A stretch of DNA of 64,000 nt. Origin: Actinopolyspora mzabensis. Lineage in GTDB: Bacteria; Actinomycetota; Actinomycetes; Mycobacteriales; Pseudonocardiaceae. A program made the position numbers and the translations under genes. The notes under the pieces were generated by a model, which was not told where the DNA came from, made no database searches, and worked only from the letters and a program-made list of their open reading frames with translations. Below are positions 7,276 through 16,342 of the stretch, piece by piece (the first letter of the stretch is position 1; each line of letters begins with the position of its first letter). The DNA lies in NCBI RefSeq assembly GCF_900101095.1, contig NZ_FNFM01000006.1, positions 62,001 to 126,000 of the forward strand. The letters are read 5' to 3'.

Positions 7276-9429
7276 TTGACGGACGCGGGGACGCGAGAGG
7301 AAGAACGGGAGCGTCGGCATCTGGCCGAGACGACGCGGCTGCTGAACGCGGAGTTGGAGCGGCTGGTCGATTCCATCGACAGGTCCGCCGAGTTCATCCA
7401 GGCGCAGAAGGAGCACCTGTGGGAGCACTGGCGCGACATGGACAGCTCCGAGAAGGCCAGGTTCCGCGTCGACGTGGACCTGTCGGTCGCCCAGGGGGAG
7501 CACTCGGTCGAGCGGCGGGAACGCGTCGAACGGCTGCTGGAATCCCCCTACTTCGGGCGCGTTGACTTCCGCGCGGAAAGCGACGCGGAGTCCGGTGCCC
7601 ACTACATCGGGGTGCACAACTTCTCGGACCCCGAGACCCAGGAGATCCTGATCCACGACTGGCGCGCGCCGGTCGCCACGCTGTTCTACGACTTCGAATC
7701 CGGGGAGGCGCACTTCGAGGCGCCGGTGGGCACCATCCACGGCGAGATCACCGGCAAGCGCCAGTACAAGATCCGGGGCGGGCAGCTGGAGTACATGTTC
7801 GAGAGCTCGCTGAACATCGGTGACGACGTGCTGCGGCGGGAGCTGGGCGAATCCGCCGACGACCGGATGAAGAACATCGTGGCGACCATCCAGCGGGAGC
7901 AGAACGCCGTGATCCGCAACGAGACGGCACGGGTGCTGATCCTGCAGGGCGTGGCCGGCTCCGGGAAGACGTCGATCGCGCTGCACCGCGTTGCGTTTTT
8001 GCTCTACCGCTTCAAGGACACCCTCTCGTCCGACAACATCATGATCCTCTCCCCAAACAGGGTCTTCGGCGACTACATCGCCGACGTGCTTCCCGAGCTG
8101 GGCGAGGAGCAGGTCTCGGAGATCGACTTCGACAGGATCGCGGGCACGTTCCTGGCCAAGGTCACCGGCTACGAGACGTTCAGCGAGCAGGTGGTCAAGC
8201 TCCTGGAGAACGGCGACGAGGCGGCTGCCGAGCGGATGCGCTACAAGGCGACCCCCGAGTTCGTCGCCGAGCTCGACGAGTGGATCGCCGCGCGCGCGGA
8301 GGAGGATTTCACCCCCGCCGACGTCGAGCGCAGGAGCCGGCGACTCTCGGCCGACTGGGTCGCCGACGCCTTCGAGGAGGCGCGAGGGCTTCCGATCTTC
8401 ACCAGGCTCGACCGCGTGGCGAGCAGGGCCGTGAACCAGCTCAAGCAGCAGGTCATGGACAGGGGCGGTGGCAAGTGGTCGTCCTCGGACGCCGCCAGCG
8501 TCCGCAGGCGTGTCCACGCCATGTTCCCCTACAAGGACGCGCTGGCCGTGTACAGGGCTTTCTACGAGGATCCGGCCCGGCGCGGCATGTTCCAGCCGCT
8601 CGCCCGGAAGCGGATCGAGTACGCCGACGTGTTCCCGCTGATCTACACCATGATCAGGACGGCCAGGCAGGAGGGCTACGGCCACATCCGTCACCTCGTG
8701 GTCGACGAGATGCAGGACTACACACCGGTGCAGTACGCCGTGCTGCGCGAGCTCTTCTCCTGCGACATGACGATCCTGGGCGACTCCAACCAGTCGGTGA
8801 ACCCGTTCAGCTCCTCGTCACTGGCCACGATCCACAGTGTTTTCCCGGAGGCCGACTGCCTGGAGCTTTGCAAGAGCTACCGCTCCACGATCGAGATCAC
8901 CGAGTTCGCCCAGCGCATCTCCAGAAACGACAAGCTCGTCCCGATCGAGCGGCACGGGCCCCGACCCAGGGTTGTCGCCTGTTCCGACGAGCGGGCGCAG
9001 CGGGAAGAGATCCTGGGCGTCGTCGAGCGGCACGGGGACAGCGAGCACCGCTCCCTCGGGATCATCTGCAAGACCGCTACCCAGGCGGAGGCGCTCCACG
9101 GCTTCCTGTCCGAGACCGGTGTCGCCGCGACCCTGCTCGACTACGGGAGCACGGAGTTCACCGGTGGCATCGTCGTCACCTCGGCACACGTCTCCAAGGG
9201 ACTGGAGTTCGACGCCGTGGTGGTCCCCGCCGTGGACGACGCGAACTACGCCGACGAGATGGATAGGTGCATGCTCTACATCGCCTGCACCAGGGCCATG
9301 CACGAACTCCACCTGACCCACGAGGGGAAGCTGTCGCGTTTCCTGGAGTTCGGGCGGCACTCCGAGGTGCTCTCCGGTGCCGGTACGGCCGAGGTCGGCG
9401 AGCATTCAGCGGAAGTGCGGGTGGGGTGA
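7276..9429 (+). CDS. helD: HelD-family RNA polymerase recycling ATPase
   Basis: The 717-residue product is a UvrD/Rep-like SF1 ATPase of the HelD family, which enters RNA polymerase, removes nucleic acid and, in some actinobacteria, protects against rifamycins. A coiled, charged N-terminus (about 1-75) is the HelD arm. The motor shows Walker A GVAGSGKTS (225-233), Walker B DEMQDYTPVQYAV (from 477), SYRST, SAHVSKGLEFDAVVV and YIACTRAMHEL. The segment LSPNRVFGDYIADVLPELGE recalls Firmicutes HelD. The TTG start at 7276 is chosen because GGAGG lies 5 bases before it and the dyad at 7224-7243 then stays upstream; a frame back to 7180 would run through the dyad. The next gene, a MerR regulator, follows at 9594. 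Confidence 0.88.
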   Translation: MTDAGTREEERERRHLAETTRLLNAELERLVDSIDRSAEFIQAQKEHLWEHWRDMDSSEKARFRVDVDLSVAQGEHSVERRERVERLLESPYFGRVDFRAESDAESGAHYIGVHNFSDPETQEILIHDWRAPVATLFYDFESGEAHFEAPVGTIHGEITGKRQYKIRGGQLEYMFESSLNIGDDVLRRELGESADDRMKNIVATIQREQNAVIRNETARVLILQGVAGSGKTSIALHRVAFLLYRFKDTLSSDNIMILSPNRVFGDYIADVLPELGEEQVSEIDFDRIAGTFLAKVTGYETFSEQVVKLLENGDEAAAERMRYKATPEFVAELDEWIAARAEEDFTPADVERRSRRLSADWVADAFEEARGLPIFTRLDRVASRAVNQLKQQVMDRGGGKWSSSDAASVRRRVHAMFPYKDALAVYRAFYEDPARRGMFQPLARKRIEYADVFPLIYTMIRTARQEGYGHIRHLVVDEMQDYTPVQYAVLRELFSCDMTILGDSNQSVNPFSSSSLATIHSVFPEADCLELCKSYRSTIEITEFAQRISRNDKLVPIERHGPRPRVVACSDERAQREEILGVVERHGDSEHRSLGIICKTATQAEALHGFLSETGVAATLLDYGSTEFTGGIVVTSAHVSKGLEFDAVVVPAVDDANYADEMDRCMLYIACTRAMHELHLTHEGKLSRFLEFGRHSEVLSGAGTAEVGEHSAEVRVG

Positions 9430-9444
9430 CTTCGAACCTCCCCG

Positions 9445-9460
9445 GAAGCCCCGCGGCTTC
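9445..9460 (+). terminator. Small hairpin after helD
   Basis: GAAGCC (9445-9450), CCGC loop and GGCTTC (9455-9460) form a 6-bp stem 15 bp after the helD stop. There is no T-tract, so termination is only possible. Confidence 0.3.
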
Positions 9461-9593
9461 TCGGTGAGGCTCTGGAGCCCGCGGTGCCGATCCTCACACA
9501 TGGTCCGTGCCCGACCGGGCTCGCCGGTGCGCGAGAATCGACGGTCACCGTCGTCGCGAACAGCGGGCGTTCCGGGTGTGAGGAAAGGACGGC

Positions 9594-9968
9594 ATGGTGG
9601 ACGGGCATATGCAGATCGGTGAGGTCGCCGAGCGCACCGACCTGTCGTTGCGCACGATCCGCTACTACGAGGAAGTCGGTCTGGTGGTGCCGAGCGCGCG
9701 CAGCCAGGGCGGGTTCCGGCTGTACACCGAGGCCGATCTGCGGCGCTTGGCCGTGATCAAGCGGATGAAGCCGCTGGGGTTCCAGCTCGAGGAGATGCGT
9801 GAGCTGCTCGACCTGCTCTCGCGGGAGATCACCGAGCTGACTGATCGGGAGCGGGAGCGGCTGCGGGGCTTCCGAAACAAGGCCGACGAGCAGTGCGACC
9901 GGCTGCGGAACCGACTGCGGACCGCCGAGGAGTTCGCCGAGACGCTGCACAACCGCCTGGCCGACTGA
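9594..9968 (+). CDS. MerR-family transcriptional regulator
   Basis: The 124-residue product has a MerR winged helix at its N-terminus (MQIGEVAERTDLSLRTIRYYEEVGLV, about residues 4-30, then GFRLYTEADLRRL) and a long dimerising coiled coil (about 80-124). There is no SoxR iron-sulphur cysteine cluster and no metal site; one Cys lies in the coil. The effector is unknown. The ATG at 9594 follows AGGAAAGGACGGC. It lies between helD and sulP, and dyads of MerR-promoter architecture precede helD, sulP and prfC, so these are its likely targets (inference). Its own upstream DNA lacks the dyad. Confidence 0.9.
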   Translation: MVDGHMQIGEVAERTDLSLRTIRYYEEVGLVVPSARSQGGFRLYTEADLRRLAVIKRMKPLGFQLEEMRELLDLLSREITELTDRERERLRGFRNKADEQCDRLRNRLRTAEEFAETLHNRLAD

Positions 9969-10120
9969 GCGGGCCCTGCCGGGAGAATCGACGGAATTCC
10001 CCACCGGCTCTCGCCGTTGTGAGGCCCGAGGTCGAATGGGCCGGGCCGCACGGGCTGCAGCGCGGCTGCGGTACCGCCCGTGCGGTGCTCCGGCAGTGGT
10101 GCCCGATCAGTTGTGCCTGA

Positions 10121-11605
10121 TCAGTGATGCCCGCCGAGATTTCCCGCGAGAGCTGTGTGGCGCTGCTCGCTGGTTTCGTTCATGCCGGTGATGGTCACCT
10201 CGGTGCCGCGTTGTTCGTACTTGGTGGTGATCGCGTCGAGTGAGGCCACGGTGGAGGCGTCCCAGACGTGGGCCTCCGACAGGTCGATGACCACGTTGGC
10301 GGGATCGTTGGCGTAGTCGAACTGGAACACCAGGTCGTTGCTGGAGGCGAAGAAGAGCTGGCCGGTCACGCGGTAGATCTTCGTGCTGCCGTCCGGGTCG
10401 AGGACGCTGTCCACGGAGACGAGGTGCGCCACTCGGTGTGCGAAGAGCACCAGCGCCACCACCACGCCGACCACGACCCCGATGGCGAGGTTGTGGGTGA
10501 ACACGGTGACCGCGACGGTGGCGAGCATGACGGTGGTCTCGCTCTTGGGCATCCTGCGCAGCGTCCTCGGGTGGATGCTGTGCCAGTCGAAGGTGCCCAC
10601 CGCGACCATGACCATGACCGCGACCAGGGCGGCCATCGGAATCAGCGCGACGACGTCGCCCAGTGCGAGCACGAGCACGAGCAGCAGTGCTCCGGCGAGG
10701 AAGGTCGACAGCCGGGTCCGGGCGCCGGACTTCACATTGATCATGGTCTGCCCGATCATCGCGCAGCCACCCATGCCGCCGAAGAAGCCGGTGACGATGT
10801 TGGCCACGCCCTGCCCCCACGAGACGCGGGTCTTGTTGGAGTGCGTGTCGGTGAGGCCGTCGACGAGTTTGGCCGTCATCAACGACTCCATGAGCCCGAC
10901 CAGGGCCAACGCCAGCGCGAAGGGGGCGATGATCCGCAGGGTCTCGAAGGTCATCGGTACGGCGGGAATGCCGAGCACCGGCAGGCTGTCGGGCAGCTGC
11001 CCCTGGTCACCGACCGTGGGTACGGGGATTCCCGCGCCCACGGCGATGCCGGTGACCACCACGATCGCCACCAGCGGCGCCGGGATCGCCTTGGTCAGCC
11101 GGGGCAGGCCGACCATGATGCCCAGTCCGACCGCGGCCAGCGCGTAGACCTTCCAGGAGACGTCGGTCAGGTAGGGCAGCTGGGCGGTGAAGATGAGAAT
11201 GGCCAGCGCGTTGACGAAGCCGACCATCACGCTGCGCGGCAGGAAGCGCATCAACCGGGCGACGCCGAGCGCGCCGAGCAGGGCCTGCATCACTCCGCCC
11301 AGGACGACGGTGGCCACCAGGTACTCAACGCCGTGCTGCTGGGCGACGGGAGCGACGACCAGCGCGATCGCCCCGGTGGCGCCGGAGATCATCGCGGGGC
11401 GCCCACCGGCGAACGCGAGCGTGACGGCCATGGTGAACGAGGCGAACAGTCCCACGCGCGGGTCCACCCCGGCGATGATGGAGAACGAGATCGCCTCGGG
11501 GATGAGCGCGAGCGCGACGACGAGTCCGGCCAGTGCCTCGGTGCGCAGCACACGCGGGGACAGCCAGGACGGGCGTGTTCGCAGGACAGCAGGAAGCGAC
11601 ATCAT
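10121..11605 (-). CDS. SulP-family inorganic anion transporter with STAS domain
   Basis: The roughly 494-residue product is a SulP/SLC26 carrier, moving sulphate, bicarbonate or similar anions through the cytoplasmic membrane. It shows the family start (LAGLVVALALIPEAISFSIIAGVDP), TFAGGRPAMISGATGA-like pore segments (here LAFAGGRPAMISGATG), about 10-14 membrane helices, and a C-terminal STAS domain (about 390-490; VVIDLSEAHVWDASTVASLD). Two ATGs stand at 11605 and 11602 after GAAAGAAG; a GTG at 11656 is possible but lacks a ribosome site. It is convergent with merR, and a MerR-type dyad lies upstream. Confidence 0.9.
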   Translation of the reverse strand: MMSLPAVLRTRPSWLSPRVLRTEALAGLVVALALIPEAISFSIIAGVDPRVGLFASFTMAVTLAFAGGRPAMISGATGAIALVVAPVAQQHGVEYLVATVVLGGVMQALLGALGVARLMRFLPRSVMVGFVNALAILIFTAQLPYLTDVSWKVYALAAVGLGIMVGLPRLTKAIPAPLVAIVVVTGIAVGAGIPVPTVGDQGQLPDSLPVLGIPAVPMTFETLRIIAPFALALALVGLMESLMTAKLVDGLTDTHSNKTRVSWGQGVANIVTGFFGGMGGCAMIGQTMINVKSGARTRLSTFLAGALLLVLVLALGDVVALIPMAALVAVMVMVAVGTFDWHSIHPRTLRRMPKSETTVMLATVAVTVFTHNLAIGVVVGVVVALVLFAHRVAHLVSVDSVLDPDGSTKIYRVTGQLFFASSNDLVFQFDYANDPANVVIDLSEAHVWDASTVASLDAITTKYEQRGTEVTITGMNETSEQRHTALAGNLGGHH

Positions 11606-11686
11606 CTTCTTTCGGTGACGACGGAAGTGGAAGAGATTGACCCCAGTGGGGGCCACGCCGATGGGGCCCCGTGATCGAGTCCAACA

Positions 11687-11706
11687 CTACCCTTACGTAA
11701 GGGAAG
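11687..11706 (-). promoter_or_regulatory. MerR-type operator/promoter dyad before sulP
   Basis: The core CCCTTACGTAAGGG (11690-11703) is a perfect 14-bp palindrome, with CTA and AAG flanks completing the pattern seen before helD. Read on the minus strand, TAGTGT directly overlaps the arm at the place where TAGGTT stands in the helD copy, consistent with a -10 box. Confidence 0.65.
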
Positions 11707-11858
11707 CTTTGGGGAGAATGTGATTCAGCTCGGAGTGTGACCCGGCTTACCGCGCTGTTTCCCGTCGAGGCGGGACCCAGCTCGACGCTGTTCCCGCCGG
11801 ACGGCGGTTCTCGCGGTTCGGTCCGGCCGGGGCACGGAACCGCTCCGCGCGCGGAAAC

Positions 11859-11878
11859 CTACACTGACGTAAGTGTTG
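11859..11878 (+). promoter_or_regulatory. MerR-type operator/promoter dyad before prfC
   Basis: CTACACT and AGTGTTG flank GACGTA. Its arms differ at one position from the other two copies (A/T in place of C/G), but symmetrically, which suggests the dyad is selected. It lies about 150 bp before the proposed TTG start of prfC. Confidence 0.6.
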
Positions 11879-12025
11879 CGTACCGGGGCTCGACCGGCGG
11901 CATCTCCGGCACGGCAGCGTTTTCGTGTCGGGACAGTGTGGCTCGACGTGGCGGTCCGGCCGTGTGGTGCCCCGACGAGCGCCGGTGAGACGAACCCCGG
12001 CGATCCGGCTACAGCGGGAGACAGA

Positions 12026-13630
12026 TTGAGCACGGCCCCACGGACCCAGCACGCGGACCCCTCGAAGGAGGCGGCACGGCGCCGCACCTTCGCGGTGATC
12101 AGCCACCCGGACGCGGGCAAGTCGACCCTGACCGAGGCGCTCGCGCTGCACGCGAAGGTGATCTCGGAGGCCGGTGCGGTGCACGGCAAGGCCGGTCGGC
12201 GCGGGGTCGTCTCGGACTGGCTGGAGATGGAACAGGCACGAGGTATCTCGATCACCTCGGCGGCGCTGCAGTTCGAGTACGACGACTGCGTCATCAACCT
12301 GCTGGACACGCCGGGCCACGCCGACTTCTCCGAGGACACCTACCGGGTGCTGGCGGCGGTGGACTCGGCGGTGATGCTGCTGGACGCCGCCAAGGGCCTG
12401 GAACCGCAGACGCTGAAACTGTTCGACGTCTGCCGCCACCGCGACATCCCGGTGATCACCTTCATCAACAAGTGGGACCGTCCCGGGCGCGAGGCGCTGC
12501 AGCTGTGCGACGAGATCAGCGAACGGATCGGGCTGCGGCCGATGCCGCTGACCTGGCCGGTCGGCGAGGCCGGGCACTTCCGGGGCGTGCTCGACCGCGA
12601 GTCCGGGGAGTTCGTCGGTTACGAGCGCTCCGACGGCGGCGCCCACCTCGCGCGGGAGAACCGCCTGACCGCCGACGAGGCCGCCTCGGAGGTCGGCGCG
12701 GAGTGGGACCGGGCCGTCGAGGAGTCCGAGCTGTTGACGGAATCCGGCGGTGACCTCGACACCGAGGCGTTCCACGCGGCCGTGGCCACCCCGGTGCTGT
12801 TCGGTTCGGCGGTGCGCAACTTCGGGGTGGGGCAGCTGCTCGACCTGCTGGTGCGGCTGGCACCCCAACCCGCCGCCCGGCCGGACACGCGAGGAACCCC
12901 CCGAGCGCTCGACGCGCCGTTCTCGGCGTTCGTGTTCAAGGTGCAGACCGGCATGGACCCCGCCCACCGGGACCGGGTGGCGTTCGCCCGGGTGTGCTCC
13001 GGCGAGTTCGAACGCGGCATGGTCGCCACCCACGCCGCCACCGGCAAGCCCTTCGCCACCAAGTACGCCCAGCACATGTTCGGTCAGCAGCGCGACACCG
13101 TCGAGACCGCCTACCCCGGCGACGTGGTCGGCCTGGTCAACGCCACCGCGCTCGGGGTGGGGGACACGTTGTACGAGGGCAAACCCGCCGTCGAGTTCCC
13201 CGGCATCCCCAGCTTCGCCCCCGAGCACTTCGCGGTGGCTCGCACGAGTGACCCCGGCCGGGCGAAGCAGTTCCGTCGCGGTGTCGAACAGCTGGCCCAG
13301 GAGGGCGTCATCCAGGTGCTGCACTCCGAGGTTCGTGGTGAGGGTGCTCCGGTGCTGGCGGCGGTCGGGCCGATGCAGTTCGACGTCGTCACGCAGCGGA
13401 TGGAGTCCGAGTTCCGCGCGCCGATCAAGCTGGAGCGACTGCCCTACCAGGTGGTGCGCCTGGTCGGCGACCGGAACCAGAGCGCCGCGCTGCGGACCCA
13501 CAACAGCGAGGTCCTGGAACGCCGGGACGGTGTCACCCTGGCCGTGTTCACCGACAACATCGCGCTGCGCTCGCTCGTGCGGCTGAACCCCGATCTGGAC
13601 CTGCGTCACCTGGTCGCCGACGCGGAGTGA
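12026..13630 (+). CDS. prfC: Peptide chain release factor 3
   Basis: The 534-residue product is RF3, the translational GTPase that recycles RF1/RF2 from the ribosome after termination. The GTPase signatures are present: SHPDAGKST (about 26-34), the switch region ISITSAALQFEY, LLDTPGHADFSED, and INKWD. Domain II and the C-terminal RF3-specific domain follow to ERRDGVTLAVF. Length matches E. coli RF3 (529). The TTG at 12026 follows GGGAGACAGA and gives MSTAPRTQHAD; an in-frame extension to 11873 has no homology and would start at the dyad. The dyad links its expression to helD and sulP. Confidence 0.92.
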   Translation: MSTAPRTQHADPSKEAARRRTFAVISHPDAGKSTLTEALALHAKVISEAGAVHGKAGRRGVVSDWLEMEQARGISITSAALQFEYDDCVINLLDTPGHADFSEDTYRVLAAVDSAVMLLDAAKGLEPQTLKLFDVCRHRDIPVITFINKWDRPGREALQLCDEISERIGLRPMPLTWPVGEAGHFRGVLDRESGEFVGYERSDGGAHLARENRLTADEAASEVGAEWDRAVEESELLTESGGDLDTEAFHAAVATPVLFGSAVRNFGVGQLLDLLVRLAPQPAARPDTRGTPRALDAPFSAFVFKVQTGMDPAHRDRVAFARVCSGEFERGMVATHAATGKPFATKYAQHMFGQQRDTVETAYPGDVVGLVNATALGVGDTLYEGKPAVEFPGIPSFAPEHFAVARTSDPGRAKQFRRGVEQLAQEGVIQVLHSEVRGEGAPVLAAVGPMQFDVVTQRMESEFRAPIKLERLPYQVVRLVGDRNQSAALRTHNSEVLERRDGVTLAVFTDNIALRSLVRLNPDLDLRHLVADAE

Positions 13631-13736
13631 TCCCCTGATCTTCGACGGACTTCCCGGTTTCCGTCCGATACCGTCGGTTACGACCGAGCCCGTCGCTTCC
13701 GCCCGACCACCACGAGTCGACCGAGGAACTCGCTTA

Positions 13737-15122
13737 GTGTCCACTTCAGACGGCTCCGGAAACAGCGCCGCGACGACGAACACCACGGCAGCGACGAACA
13801 CCACGGCAGCTTCGGACACCGGGACAGCGGTCGAACCCCGCTTGTCCCGCGTGGTCGTTCCCACCGCGACGGCGCTGGCGCTGACCGCACCGGGACAGAC
13901 CCCGGCCGTGTCGGTCTTCGTCGATCCGATCATCGAGTCACTGGGGCTGTCCCGCACCGTGGTCTCGACCGCCTACATGGCGGGTTCGATCTCCGGCGCG
14001 TTCGTCATGCCGCTGCTGGGGCGCGCCATCGACCGCTTCGGCCCCCGCACGATCATGGCCGCCATCGGGGCCTGCTTCGGGATCATCCTGCTCGCCGCGT
14101 CCACAGTGTCCGGAATCATCGGTCTGACCGCGGCCTTCATCGGAATCCGGGTCGGCGGGCAGGGAGCGCTCAACCTGGTGGCCACCACCACCGTGGCCGT
14201 CTACGTCCACCGCCGCCGCGGCTTCGCGATGGGCCTCACCTCGGCCATCGGCACGGCGGGCATCTCCCTGGTGCCGGTGCTGCTCGAACGGCTCGTCTCC
14301 CAGCTGGGCTGGCGTGAGGTCTGGGCCCTGGAAGGGGTGGTCGTCCTCGCGCTCGTCGTCCCCGCCGCGCTGCTCGTGCTGCCGCGCACCCCACCCCGCC
14401 CCGAGGAGCATCAGCGGAAATCCACTTCCGGTGCCGGCGGCGGAACCGGACGCCGCAACGGCCCCGCCGTGGACTGGACGCTGCCCGAGGCGATGCGCAC
14501 CGGCATGTTCTGGGTCGTCGCGAGCGGTGTCGGGGTGTGCAGCCTCGTGGCCACCGCGCTGACCTTCCACCAGGTCTCGCTGCTCGGTGAGCGGGGGCTG
14601 AGCGCCGCGCAGGCCGCGGCCGTGTTCATCCCGCAGACCCTGGCCGGACTCGCCGCCAGCTTCCTGCTCGGCTGGCTCGCCGACCACGTGGCCGACCGCG
14701 TGCTCATCATCGCCACCATGACCGTCCTCGCCGTGGCCACGATCGGCGCCGGGTGGGTCCATCCCGGTTGGACCGCCTTCGCCTACGGACTCGGGCTCGG
14801 CGTGTGCACCAACGGCATCCGCACCCTGGAAGCGGTGGCCTTTCCCCGCTGCTTCGGGCTGCGCCACATCGGCTCCATCCGCGGGGTGGTCCACTCCGTC
14901 ACCGTCGGAGCCTCCGCGTTCGGACCGCCGCTGCTGGCGATCGGGCGTTCGATGACCGTGTCCTACCGCCCCGTGCTGCTCGTGCTCTGCCTGCTGCCCA
15001 TCGCGGTCGTGGTGGCGGCTGGGCTGACCAAGGACCCGCCCCCGGCGCCGCCCAACCGCCCCCTCACCGAGCGGGACGAGGAGCAGCCCGCCACCGGCCC
15101 GTCCGAGGACCGGTCCGACTGA
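13737..15122 (+). CDS. MFS transporter, monocarboxylate/OFA-like
   Basis: The 461-residue product has about 12 membrane helices and major facilitator signatures (GRAIDRFGPRTIM, GWLADHVADRVLI). The closest resemblance I see is to MCT/OFA-like porters of organic acids; substrate unknown. The N-terminus is Thr/Ala/Asn-rich and contains a direct repeat (two TNTTAA blocks, DNA unit about 18 bp near 13776-13811). The C-terminus is polar and Pro-rich. The GTG at 13737 follows GAGGAACTCGCTTA. It converges on the Lrp gene. Confidence 0.85.
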   Translation: MSTSDGSGNSAATTNTTAATNTTAASDTGTAVEPRLSRVVVPTATALALTAPGQTPAVSVFVDPIIESLGLSRTVVSTAYMAGSISGAFVMPLLGRAIDRFGPRTIMAAIGACFGIILLAASTVSGIIGLTAAFIGIRVGGQGALNLVATTTVAVYVHRRRGFAMGLTSAIGTAGISLVPVLLERLVSQLGWREVWALEGVVVLALVVPAALLVLPRTPPRPEEHQRKSTSGAGGGTGRRNGPAVDWTLPEAMRTGMFWVVASGVGVCSLVATALTFHQVSLLGERGLSAAQAAAVFIPQTLAGLAASFLLGWLADHVADRVLIIATMTVLAVATIGAGWVHPGWTAFAYGLGLGVCTNGIRTLEAVAFPRCFGLRHIGSIRGVVHSVTVGASAFGPPLLAIGRSMTVSYRPVLLVLCLLPIAVVVAAGLTKDPPPAPPNRPLTERDEEQPATGPSEDRSD

Positions 15123-15133
15123 CGGCACGACGC

Positions 15134-15610
15134 TCACTCCTCCGGCGGCAGGAGTGGGCCTCCGAGCCACCTCTGGAACACGAGGTTCGTGTGCACCAGG
15201 GCTATCTCGTCACGTGCCGTGAGCTCATCGAGCACCAGTCGTTGCAGGGCGTTCGCGTTCTCCGCCGCCACGTGGATGAGGAAGTCGTCGGGGCCCGTCA
15301 GGTGGTAGAGCTCGCGGGTCTCGGGCTGGTTGAGGACGTGTTCGACGAAGGGTTCCACCAGCGGACGGCGATGCGGCTGCATCCGAACGTAGAGCAGCGC
15401 TTCCAGCGATCGATCGAGCTTGGCCGGATCGACTCGTAGCTGATACCCCACGATGACCCCGGTCTCGCGGAGTCTGTTCACCCGGTCCAGACAAGTGGAC
15501 GGTGCGATCCCGACCGTCGCGGCCAGCTCCTTGTTGGAAAGCCGGGCATTGTTCTGCAGCGCCGCCAGAATTTTGAGATCCACCGAATCCAATGGGACAG
15601 CCCGGGACAT
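15134..15610 (-). CDS. Lrp/AsnC-family regulator
   Basis: The 158-residue product has an N-terminal AsnC helix-turn-helix (LDSVDLKILAALQNNARLS then KELAATVGIAPSTCLDRVN, about 7-45) and a C-terminal RAM ligand domain (about 70-145). Such regulators bind amino acids. It is divergent from a LysE-type exporter 105 bp away, a classic pairing in which the regulator controls export of the same amino acid. The ATG at 15610 gives MSRAVPLDSVD. The exact ligand cannot be read from sequence. Confidence 0.9.
   Translation of the reverse strand: MSRAVPLDSVDLKILAALQNNARLSNKELAATVGIAPSTCLDRVNRLRETGVIVGYQLRVDPAKLDRSLEALLYVRMQPHRRPLVEPFVEHVLNQPETRELYHLTGPDDFLIHVAAENANALQRLVLDELTARDEIALVHTNLVFQRWLGGPLLPPEE
15135..15156. 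terminator. Hairpin at the MFS/Lrp convergence
   Basis: CACTCCT (15135-15141) pairs with AGGAGTG (15150-15156) around CCGGCGGC. It overlaps the last codons of the Lrp gene and lies just after the MFS stop, so it could end the MFS transcript. No T-tract. Confidence 0.35.
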
Positions 15611-15715
15611 CGGTCGAATTCTACACGGATTCGTTGCCCGTTCCCGTGTTCGCGGCGGAGACTTCGGCCCAGTCGCGCCGAGAATCTCGAACCGTTCTCA
15701 CTCGATTGGACCTTT

Positions 15716-16342
15716 ATGATCGAGCATGTTGTCGTCTTCATCGGCACGACCGTGCTGATGCTGGCCGTCCCCGGTCCGGATTTCGTGCTGGTGACCAGGA
15801 ATGCCGTCGCCGGTGACCGAAAACGGGGCTACCGGACGATGGCGGGCATCTGCGCGGGACTGGCGTCGCTGACCGTGATCACCGCCAGTGGGCTGGCAGC
15901 GGTGATAGCGGCCAGCACCACCATGCTGACGATCCTGCGCACGGCTGGAGGTATCTACCTCCTGGCGCTCGGCGGCTTCGTCCTGCTGTCGCTGTGGCGT
16001 CGGCGGCAACGAACTCCCACCACGGTCCCGCCGCCGCGACGGGCGAACTCGCCGTTCCTGCAGGGGTTTCTCAACAACGTGCTCAACCCGAAGGCACTAC
16101 TGTTCTACCTCACCTTCATGCCGCAGTTCCTGCTCGCGTCGGGGCCGCCCGTGTTCGTGCAGACCCTGTTCATGGGGATGCTGGTGGTCGGCTGCGCCGC
16201 GACGTGGTGGACCCTGTACGTCACCGCGCTCGGCTCGATCCACCCCACGCTCGCACGCGGGTCCGTCCGCACCGCCGTCGACGCCGGGGCCGGGACAGCG
16301 CTCGGCGCGCTCGGCGCGGTGGCTCTCGTGGGGGGACTGTGA
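15716..16342 (+). CDS. LysE-family amino acid exporter
   Basis: The 208-residue product is a LysE/RhtB translocator with about six membrane helices. It shows the family signature near the start (LAVPGPDFVLVTRNAVAGDRKRG), and GFLNNVLNPKALLFYLTFMPQF (about 118-139). Such proteins export lysine, threonine, homoserine or related amino acids. It is divergent from the Lrp gene, which is its likely regulator. The ATG at 15716 gives the standard LysE length. Confidence 0.92.
   Translation: MIEHVVVFIGTTVLMLAVPGPDFVLVTRNAVAGDRKRGYRTMAGICAGLASLTVITASGLAAVIAASTTMLTILRTAGGIYLLALGGFVLLSLWRRRQRTPTTVPPPRRANSPFLQGFLNNVLNPKALLFYLTFMPQFLLASGPPVFVQTLFMGMLVVGCAATWWTLYVTALGSIHPTLARGSVRTAVDAGAGTALGALGAVALVGGL

Noticed and set aside
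7219-8694. A 491-codon minus-strand frame inside helD
   Set aside because: Antisense to a strongly conserved ATPase; long open antisense frames are normal at this GC content.
9594-9968. The MerR protein as SoxR or a metal sensor
   Set aside because: It lacks the SoxR iron-sulphur cysteine cluster and the paired cysteines of metal-sensing MerR proteins.
10268-11674. A 468-codon plus-strand frame inside sulP
   Set aside because: His/Gly/Asp-rich antisense shadow of the transporter.
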